This document shows, piece by piece, positions 31,494 through 39,320 of a DNA stretch of 39,320 nt. Each line of letters opens with the position of its first letter. Position 1 is the stretch's first letter. Origin of the DNA: Dimorphilus gyrociliatus (taxonomy: Eukaryota; Annelida; Polychaeta; Dinophilidae); contig CAJFCJ010000105.1 of the NCBI GenBank assembly GCA_904063045.1, positions 1 to 39,320 on the forward strand, given 5' to 3'. Both the position numbers and the translations under genes were made by a program. The notes under the pieces are model-generated. The model worked only from the letters and a program-made list of their open reading frames with translations, was not told where the DNA came from and made no database searches.

Positions 31494-31502
31494 AAAAGAA
31501 AG

Positions 31503-31612
31503 AATATTTGAAATTACTGGTTAAAATATTCAAATTATGGGATGATTATGATTTAGGGTTAGGAACAGCAATGGATCTATTGGAAAAAGTATCAAATATA
31601 TATGTATCATAA
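31503..31612 (+). pseudogene. 3' end of the transposase split by the nested element
   Basis: The frame KIFKLWDDYDLGLGTAMDLL, ending VSNIYVS and TAA, matches the C-terminus of the complete transposase (KIFDLWDDFKLNKLTSIDLL). It is the continuation of the piece that stops at 28784. Confidence 0.85.
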
Positions 31613-31685
31613 CTTGCATATTAACCTCTCTTGTCTAGCCCTGTAGTTTAATTCTTGATGTTTTTGGTGTAACTAACACATACAT

Positions 31686-31814
31686 TTGGGAAATAAGGAT
31701 AATGAAAAGAAGCTGTTAATAAGAAGTGATTTAAAAACCAAAAGTAAAGAAAATCTAATACTAAGTGGAAGAAGAATTGCAGAAGAGGTTTTGATAAAGC
31801 ATACAGATGCAGAA
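31686..31814 (+). pseudogene. MULE transposase linker fragment
   Basis: KKLLIRSDLKTKSKENLILS then GRRIAEEVLIKH matches the segment between FLYWCH and the DDE domain in other copies (RNDIKEKSANDIKSSGKRIA). It is cut at 31815 by the tip of another element. Confidence 0.7.
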
Positions 31815-32225
31815 CGGTGCAGTGAAATTTTGGCCCAGGACAGTTTGGCCCACTTTTGGACATTTTGGCCCAGTTTGGACATTTCAACCCAGGACATTTC
31901 GGCCCATTTTAGGACATTTTGGCCCACTTTGTTACATTTTGAGTTAATTACTAATTATATACAATAAATAAGAAAAAAACAAAGAAACATACAATAAATA
32001 AAAATAAAATAAGTGTACACTTATGAACTATGGTTTATAGATATTTTATAAATAGTACTTACCATATTGTAGAAGTGTTGAAGTAGATGTTGCCTCTGAG
32101 GTAAATGGTACCAAACTCCTAATTTGATTACCTACAACCCAGCAGGAGAGTACAATAAGTAATATAACATAGTAATTTCAGATATGTAAAAGAATTATTA
32201 TAAAATTCCAAATATTTTCAGAGTA
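31815..32225 (+). repeat. Left terminal repeat, GGGCCAAAATGTCC array
   Basis: Tip GGTGCAGTGAAATTTTGGCC, then about six units (on the minus strand GGGCCAAAATGTCC with variants) to about 31936, then an AT-rich tail. The region after 31936 matches 15255-15410 in inverted orientation, with an extra segment at about 32035-32155. Body to the right, inserted into a transposase fragment on the left. Confidence 0.82.
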
Positions 32226-32236
32226 AGGGATACCAG

Positions 32237-32470
32237 TGTACTTTGTTGTATTCTAATTGTAGGAATTTCTGCTTCTTCAGCACAGCAGTCAACCTTTCCA
32301 ATCATTTATCAACTTACCAAAGTACTCAAATAAATGGAATCTTTCAAGTTCGTACACAAATAGTCTTAAGAAATGTAATTTCAGTAGAAATTAATCAACA
32401 AAAGGCAGGTATTTCGTTTAAAGAATATGTATTGAGTAAATGAGTTTCTAGTTCTAAACAACTAAGTTTA
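32237..32470 (+). mobile_element. LTR copy E, first 234 bp only
   Basis: It begins TGTACTTTGTTGTATTC and follows copies A-D up to AACTAAGTTTAAACAAG, where copy F also ends. No target duplication seen. Confidence 0.65.
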
Positions 32471-32483
32471 AACAAGCTCCTTG

Positions 32484-32844
32484 TCTTGCATACATGTTAC
32501 AAAAAGGATCAAAGTTTGTTGTAAGAAATGAAAATCATCTTCATAAGTTGCATAAAAATCTGGAAAATGTTCTTCAATCAAGAATGGACTTGAAAGAAAT
32601 GGCAACTGGTGACAATGGAAAAACTGTTAAAAGATGATATTATCCTAAAATTTAAAGAAGACTTGCCAGAACTAGAATCATTAAGAAAATCTTTTTGATA
32701 TAAAGAGAGTAAAGACCAAAGCATCCTAGAGATTTTGATTTTGAAATAAATCTGAATGAAATTCCAATGGATTTCTTATTAAGAGATATATGTAAAATTT
32801 GGTTCATTGATGCAACATTTAAAGTTGTTAGAGATCCATTTTAT
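32484..32844 (+). pseudogene. Highly decayed MULE transposase
   Basis: Pieces in shifting frames: KFVVRNENHLHKLHKNLENV and RMDLKEMATGDNGKTVKR (end of FLYWCH and linker), RPKHPRDFDFEINLNEIP, MDFLLRDI and WFIDATFKVVRDPFYG. The first catalytic D remains, but the usual DGTF is DATF. The text ends at a GGGGTC tip at 32845. Confidence 0.72.
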
Positions 32845-33260
32845 GGGGTCGACAGAAAACGTCCACAAATGAGAAATTTCAAGACTAAATTTTGGATTGG
32901 GAAATGGTTAGGCAGAAGAAAACAGCAACTGATTTGTACTTAGGGGGGTCTCCTTCGTCTCAGAACCCTAAGAGTTGTACATTTCTTGACCTAAACAGAG
33001 AACTGGAGCCAATTTTGGGAGAACTCTGTTGAACCTAGACATATACAGAGCCCTGACCAAGGGAACCCCTCATTGAAACCTCTGTGGAGCCCTAACTTAA
33101 AGAGAACTCCCATACAACACCTAGAAGCAAATACTGTACCCTGACCAAGGAGAACCCCTACCATAACCAATACAAAGCTGGTAACATTGATTAACTAACC
33201 AGTTCCTAAAACTGACAACAGTTCTGTGAGTGGCCTAACCAAACCTAAACCAAACCCTAA
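32845..33260 (+). mobile_element. Terminal motif followed by CCTAAC-rich sequence
   Basis: Tip GGGGTCGACAGAAAACGTCC, one unit only, then sequence related to the 208-bp miniature element (TTGGGAAATGGTTAGGCAGA). The following 300 bp are less AT-rich and repeat CCCTGACCAAGG..AACCCCT at about 33053 and 33140 (87 bp apart), with scattered CCCTAAC. The right end was not found. Confidence 0.55.
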
Positions 33261-33906
33261 CCTAATGAAATATAAGTACTTCTACATTTGCACCAGTCTA
33301 ATTCCTATAAAATAGAAGTCTTTCTAATGTACCCCTATATCTAAAGTCTAAGTATTGATATATCATTGTATCTAAGTGCACACACAATGCCAAACATTAA
33401 ACATTCATATTAAATTGTATTGAATAAGGTCTACCATTTTATAAAAAGATTTTTATACTGAATTGTTGTGTACAGTAAACCTAGTTGATTTTAAAACTAA
33501 ACAAATTGAATTTTTCTGAAAGAATATGGCAAAAGTAAGAATATTTTTTTTTAATTTATTAAATTATATTTTTTGGATTTTTTTAGGCAATTATATAGTT
33601 GAGATTTCAATAGCAATTTAGTAAAAATGCTGGAATATATGTTAAAGTATCTGTTGTCAGCCATTGCAACTAGACTTGGCAAATTACCAAATTTAATGTT
33701 ACCTGTTTTATTTGCTTACAAATCTTAGTGAAAGGTTGTTTATCATTCTATTCTACATTTTTCATCACCAAACACCTATTTAATTCTAACTATATTTTTA
33801 ATAATAATATTTCTCAATGATAATTATTGTCTAGTAAACTACAAACTCAACCCTTCACTATGACAACAATATATATATTCTTATTTCATCTTTTAAAGAT
33901 ACTAGA
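33261..33906. other. No gene seen
   Basis: AT-rich non-coding sequence; no repeat relationship recognised. Confidence 0.4.
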
Positions 33907-33910
33907 TTAT

Positions 33911-34622
33911 AGTATGGTAAAAAAACATCCTTTTGAGAAAATGTTATAGGAAAGGGATAGGATATTTCAATGGTGAAAATGTTGATCTAATTTGAGAACT
34001 AATAGTAATATAGTGAGAATATTCTAATTAAAAATAAATGTATGCTTATAAAAATGTATTAAAAATGTAAAAAGCTAAGAATGTTATACAAAGTTTTAAA
34101 GTTACTCAAATACAAACAAAATATGGTGAGACACTAAGAATTTTTTTGAATAGATTATTTGCAATCTTCTGTGAGAGGACAGCAGATTTAATCATTTGTT
34201 TCTCTTTAAATAGCATCACATAGTTCAGAGCAAGTGGGTAAAATATTGCAGTACATTTTTCATTAAATTTATTACTAATTATGCCCAGTACATCTTTATC
34301 CATGCCTTGGACATTTTTTCCCATCTATGGGTGTACTTTGTTCTATTGTAATTGTAGGAAGTCCTAGCTTGTCGCTATAAAATTCGTCCTCTCCAATCAT
34401 TTACCAATGTGCCAAAGTACTGGTCCAAATAGAACCTTTCAAGTTCATCCACAAGTAGTCTAAATAAATGTAATTCCAGTAAAAATTAACCAACAAACAC
34501 CAGTATGTCATTCAAAGAATATGTATTTGAGTAACTGAGTTTCTAGTTCTAAACAAGCAAGTTTAGATCCCATCTATGGGATATCTTTCCCAGGCATGTT
34601 TTTTCCCTAGGATGGTTTTTCT
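33911..34622. mobile_element. Internally deleted, decayed derivative of the 22.5-25.3 kb element
   Basis: 33911-34196 follows 22513-22890 (AGTATGG..AAAAAAC, AAAAGCTAAGAATGTTATAC, TTTTGAATAGATTA, AGAGGACAGCAGAT). 34197-34322 and 34569-34622 follow the right end 25075-25310 (TCTCTTT.AATAGCAT.ACATA, ATTATGCC.AGTA.ATCTTT, inverted array units). The transposase is gone except for its last few codons. The right array is split by LTR copy F. Confidence 0.82.
34332..34566 (+). mobile_element. LTR copy F, first 235 bp, between 12-bp direct repeats
   Basis: It begins TGTACTTTGTTCTATTG and ends near AAGCAAGTTTAGAT. The repeat CCCATCTATGGG stands at 34320-34331 and 34569-34580. It lacks the normal CA end, so it is a truncated copy, not a solo LTR. 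Confidence 0.7.
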
Positions 34623-34722
34623 CAATCACAACCATTACATTAGTGATCATTAAAAAATTTCTGTGTAGGCTTCAAATCTTTTTTTTCCCAAAAAAATCTG
34701 TCAATAAATTTATATTTTACAG

Positions 34723-37700
34723 CACATTAGAAATAACTTACTTAACTATCATTATGAAAATATATTAGAATGTCTAAATGGTGATGAAAAATTTCAAACA
34801 TTTCTACTACAGGAAGATGTGATTAAAGACAATTGTTTATCTGAGCAATTAGATTTTGAAAAGCTTTTTAAGGAACATATTCAATATGTGCCAACATCTA
34901 AATTCCTTTTAATTTTACTTAAAATGAACACAGTAAAATGTCAAAGACTTTCAGAATTGATTAACAATACTTGGACTATTTTAATGAAAGAGAGAAAGAA
35001 TATTTTATTAAAGGATTTGGAAACAATTCCAAAGTTTCCATTTTTAAAAGAAAATCCTTCTCAGATTAATTTCAGTAAAATTTTCACACCCATCCAATTG
35101 GTATCATCAAAAAGTAATCTGGTTGTTGATGAAAATTTTGATGATGTTAAATCCTTTCAAAAGATTTTAATTGATGAGGAAAATAAAAGAATTTTGATTA
35201 GAGGAGATGCTGGTATGGGTAAAACTTATCATGCAATGAAAATTTTACATTCATGGGTTCATGATGACACATTTTTGGACAATTGTCTTCTTTTGTATAT
35301 CAAACTTGGAGCTGTTCAAAGAACTGCATGTAAAGAATCTTTGGTTGATGAACTGTTTACAAATAATTTTAAAAGAGACTCCTGCATTACCAAAGAACTC
35401 TTTCAGTACTTTTTTGAACAGACAGAATGCAAAGAAAAGATGATTCTTCTTTTGGATGGGGCTGATGAACTGAAATATGAAGATTCAATATTTAATGATA
35501 TTGTAAAAAAGTGTAATTTTACAATTTATCCAGTAATTGTTTGGGCAAGAAATTGGAAAATTAGACATGTTAGTGATACCTATGATTTTGTATTTGACAT
35601 CAATGGATTCAATGAAAGACAATTGAAAATTTATTTTGAAAAATTTTTTAATGAAGACAATTTACCTGATTTAAAACTACCATTTTACCATAATAAAAGC
35701 CATAAGAAATTAACCACTAATTGTTTCCACCATGATGGAAAAGTTATAAAGAAATCTGATATTCTTTTTCAAATGTTAAAAACAGAAAACAAAGAAGTTT
35801 TTAACATTTGTAATAGTCCTTTAATAGCCTGTTTAGTAGCTGGTATTTGGGAAGAAACAGATACAGATATTATAGGTACTAGATATTCTATTTTTGATCA
35901 ATCCATACAGATTCTATTAACTAAGGCTGGCATTGATTCTAAAAGTAATGATTATACGAAAATTTTAGAATATTGTTCAAAACTGGCTTTTGAAAATTTA
36001 CTTTACAATAAAGAAATATCAATAAATGAAATTGTAAAAAAGTCAGATTATATTGGTGGATTATTGATTCCAGTTAAGAAAAAATCATCTATGACTCAAT
36101 TTAAAGAATTTACATTTATTCATATTTTCTTCCAAGAATATCTAACTGCAAGATATATCATAAATTTATACCAAGATAGCAAGAAAAATGAATCAATCAT
36201 TCAATCACTAAAAACATATTTTGACAAGTTGGAAAATCTATTTTTATTGAAAAATGTTTTCAGTTTTCTTCAAGAAATAAATTATAAAGTATTTTCTCAA
36301 ATTATTGAAGAGAATAAAAATATTCTTATGGTGTTGGAAACTGATCAAAGAATTATTGATATAATAAATAGAAGGCATTCAAATTTAATTGAACTTGAGT
36401 CAATATCATTACCAACAACTATTATTAATATTATATTTAATTCCTATAAAAGAAATATCAAGGAAATCATTTCAAATTTGTTAAGATAAATCTACCAAAT
36501 TTTATTGAGATCTGTACCAGCCAATTGGAAAATATATTAGAAATTTTTAAAATCAATGGAGGTATTGAAGAATTATTAGAAATTGAAATAGTAAAAAAGT
36601 TAATGACAAAAATGCAAAAATTAAGAGTTTTAAGTATAACTAATATTTTCTTCAATGGATGTTTAGAATTGTCATCCTTTATACATTCAACTACAATAGA
36701 AGATTTAACATTAGAAAATTGTAATTTACAAAAATGTTCACCTAAATTTTTGAAAATGAAATTTGATTGTCTTTATTATTTCAATATTTCTGAAAATCAA
36801 TTTGAAGGTAAGGAGTAATTTTTCAAATATGACTATTTTAAAACAATCAATTTTTTAGATAATCAGCCCTTTGATTATATTCTGAGAAATAACAGAGATA
36901 TTATCTCATTAAATATTTCAAAATGTTTTAATTCAGGAAAACAATCAGAAAATCTAATAAATCTTCTTCAACAATATCCAAATTTATCATTTCTTAATTT
37001 TTCAGACAATATCATTCCAAATAATATCTGTAATACAATATTTACAAATCAAAATAACCAACTCAGAGGTTTACAAATTAACAATTGTAACACAGAACTT
37101 GATTCAAAAGACATGATTACATTTTTGGAATTCAATAAAGAAATAGAAATTTTGGAGTTAAAAGGAAATGTTTTAAAAGAAAATGATGAAAACTCTTTTC
37201 TAACAGCTTTATTATCATTGCAAATTGTAAAACATCTGAAATTGCCATTAATAGATCATAAAGAAATGATTTGGAAAAAAGAAAAATTGTCTCAAAATTG
37301 TAAAAGTTTAATAAATCTGAAATTGCTGGATTTGGGAGAAAATTCTTTAGAACATGAATGTATAACTGACTTTTTTGAACAAGTTTTACAAAGTTCAAAA
37401 TATTTATATACTCTTTTTTTAAGAAAGTCTAAAATTTCTTCCAAAGTTATAAACATTATGTCAAATTCTTATAGACAGGTAACTTCAAAAACAGAAAATC
37501 TTCAAAAGCATAAACTTTATATGATATTTAATTCATGTGAATTTGACTTAAAATTGGATGATATTACTAAATTTTTCAATGGTATGTTCTACTTCATTGA
37601 CTTAGATATATCTCATACAAAGGCACAATTGGTTATTGATAATCTCTCCAATCTAAAATCTCTTGAGCAAATTGAAAATTTAATTTTAGCAAAGTGTCAA

Positions 37701-39320
37701 TTAACTTCAAACGATCTAGCCAAAATTGGAAAATGTATTCATATATTCACATGTATAAAAAAGTTAGATATATCAGACAATCCAATTGATTCATTTGCTC
37801 TTTTAAATTTTTTCAAAACATTCACTATAAATAATCACAAATCAATTAGACAACTCTACATACACAAGTGTAATTTTCATTTGAAACATATTTTACAAAT
37901 TTGTCAAGCTATTCAAAGTTTATACAACTTGGATATTTTAAATTCATTATACAATCCTCAAACTGTCAATAAACTAAACACTACAGAATTGGAGAAAATA
38001 CTTAATTCAAAACTATTCAATTTGTGTTTTATTCAAAAACTTTTAAGTGATTTCTCAGATATATTAGATAGAAGATTATTAAAAATTTCAAACAGTTACA
38101 ACTTTCCAATAAATAACATACTAAATATAATTAAAGAAAATCAATCAATAGATATTGACACATTGGAAATAACATCACAATTAAATTCAACTCAAATATC
38201 ACATCTAAAAGCAGCTATTGAAAAAAACATTTCTTTTCAAACATTACAAGCTTTCCTCATTGATGATAAAAACATATCAGAGCATGTTTTAGAATATAAT
38301 GACAACAATGTTAAAGACAAATGTTCAGATTTAGTAACATTTCTCTTAGAACACATTAAAACAAATTGCACAAACTTGACCTTACTTAGATTAAGCAATT
38401 GTTCTTTTCAATATGGGTTTGGTCATATTGTTGGAGATGCAATTTGTAAACAAAGTCTACTGACAAAATTATTTTTAAGTGACAATCCAATTGGAACAGA
38501 AGTTGGAAAAAGTATTTTTGAAAATATTAAAAGAAATTGCACAAAGTTGACAGCACTTGATTTAAGCAATTGTGGATTTCAATCAGGAATTGGTGATGTT
38601 GTTGGAGATGCAATTGGTAAACAAACTCTACTAACTGGGCTATATTTAAGTGACAATCCAATTGGAACTGAAGTTGGAAAAAGTATTTTTGAAAATATTA
38701 AAACAAATTGCCAGAAGTTGAAAAGCATTAATTTCAATAATTGTGGATTTGAATCAGGAATTGGTGATGTTGTTGGAGATGCAATAGGTAAACAAACTCT
38801 ACTAACTCAGCTACCTTTAAATCACAATGCAATTGGAACTGAAGTTGGAAAAAGTATTTTTGAAAATATTAAAACAAATTGCACAAAGTTGACAGTCATT
38901 GATTTCCAGAATTGTGGATTTGAATCAGGAATAGGTCATGTTGTTGGAGATGCAATTGGTAAACAAACTGTACTAACTTGGCTATCTTTAAGGGATAATC
39001 CAATTGGAACGGAAGTTGGAAAAAGTATATTTGAAAACATTAAAACAAATTGCACAAAGTTGACAGTCATTGATTTCAAAAATTGTGGATTTGAACCAGG
39101 AATAGGTCATGTTGTTGGAGATGCAATTGGTAAACAAACTCTACTAACTGGGCTATATTTAAGTGACAATCCAATTGGAACTGAAGTTGGAAAAAGTATT
39201 TTTGAAAATATTAAAACAAATTGCCTGAAGTTGAAAAGCATTAATTTCAATAATTGTGGATTTGAATCAGGAATTGGTGATGTTGTTGGAGATGCAATTG
39301 GTAAACAAACTCTACTGACT
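34723..39320 (+). CDS. NACHT-LRR (NLR-type) receptor gene, open at the right edge
   Basis: An exon seems to start after TTTTACAG at 34722. Residues 1-105: helical N-terminal domain shared with the relic at 2606. Then NACHT: Walker A GDAGMGKT (residues 161-168), Walker B MILLLDGADEL (from about 240), VIVWARN, and the helical FIHIFFQEYLTARYI (about 465). The first frame ends at TAA 36489, but LRR coding continues one base out of phase (NLPNFIEICTSQLENI), implying a one-base error or mutation near 36475. A 51-bp intron (about 36808-36858, GTAAGG..TTTTTTAG) joins to 36859, from where the frame is open to 39320 with LRRs throughout. NLRs sense infection or damage in the cytoplasm and oligomerise through NACHT. 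No ATG is visible: where the paralogue has ATGAAAAAT this gene has ATTAGAAAT. Confidence 0.85.
38349..39320 (+). repeat. 171-bp coding repeats of the NLR LRR domain
   Basis: Units of exactly 171 bp (57 residues, two RNI-type LRRs) start at the FENIK motif at 38517, 38688, 38859, 39030 and 39201, preceded by a diverged unit. VVGDAIGKQTLLT and NPIGTEVGKSIFENIK recur almost unchanged; differences cluster at the residues before and after the central L of each strand (LDLSN, INFNN, IDFQN, IDFKN; GLYLSD, QLPLNH, WLSLRD). The units from 38688 and 39201 are nearly the same, suggesting a three-unit block duplication. Confidence 0.92.

Noticed and set aside
1-39320. tRNA, rRNA or other structured RNA genes.
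   Set aside because: No cloverleaf, A/B-box pair or conserved rRNA block was recognised by eye; a tRNAscan-SE or Infernal run would decide.

Overview
The window is nuclear DNA of an animal, almost certainly an invertebrate. It is AT-rich, genes carry short introns (about 48-60 bp) with GT..AG borders, and the recognisable proteins are metazoan: a NACHT-LRR (NLR-type) receptor, TRIM-like RING/B-box proteins joined to LRRs, a fucolectin/discoidin-like membrane protein, a trypsin-like protease fragment, and PHD-FLYWCH-MULE transposases. One miniature element holds CCCTAA telomere-type repeats. The species cannot be named from sequence alone.

Layout. 0-5.2 kb: an unidentified broken coding stretch, a transposase fragment, a 27-bp minisatellite, then an NLR paralogue that lacks its NACHT domain and is split by a solo LTR (3993-4924). 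5.2-10.8 kb: more LTR copies, a FLYWCH fragment ending in a tandem-array terminus, a RING gene end, and a beta-lactamase-like pseudogene. 11-12.6 kb: a decayed TRIM-LRR gene. 13.7-17 kb: a truncated transposase, a serine-protease fragment, a terminal array, and a second TRIM-LRR relic. 17.8-25.3 kb: a gag relic followed by three MULE-type units on the minus strand, one of which is an intact open chimera of LRR repeats and transposase. 25.3-26.8 kb: a fucolectin-like membrane protein gene that ends at a transposon terminus. 27.5-32.9 kb: nested MULEs, including a complete 2709-bp element with 130-bp inverted ends and a 9-bp target duplication. 33.9-34.6 kb: a miniature, internally deleted derivative. 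34.7 kb to the end: a NACHT-LRR gene that runs off the window with nearly identical 171-bp LRR units.

Two gene populations are interwoven: (1) innate-immunity-type genes built on 57-residue LRR modules, and (2) transposons encoding a PHD finger, a FLYWCH DNA-binding domain and a MULE DDE domain. Several divergent transposon subfamilies end in short tandem arrays that share one terminal formula: a GGG-rich tip followed by units around GAAAACGTCC. These arrays lie exactly at the breakpoints of host gene fragments. One array supplies the ATG of the LRR-transposase chimera. Most host-type genes here are broken by single-base shifts, stop codons or insertions. The chimera and the complete transposase are the cleanest open genes; the NLR is nearly open, with one apparent frameshift.
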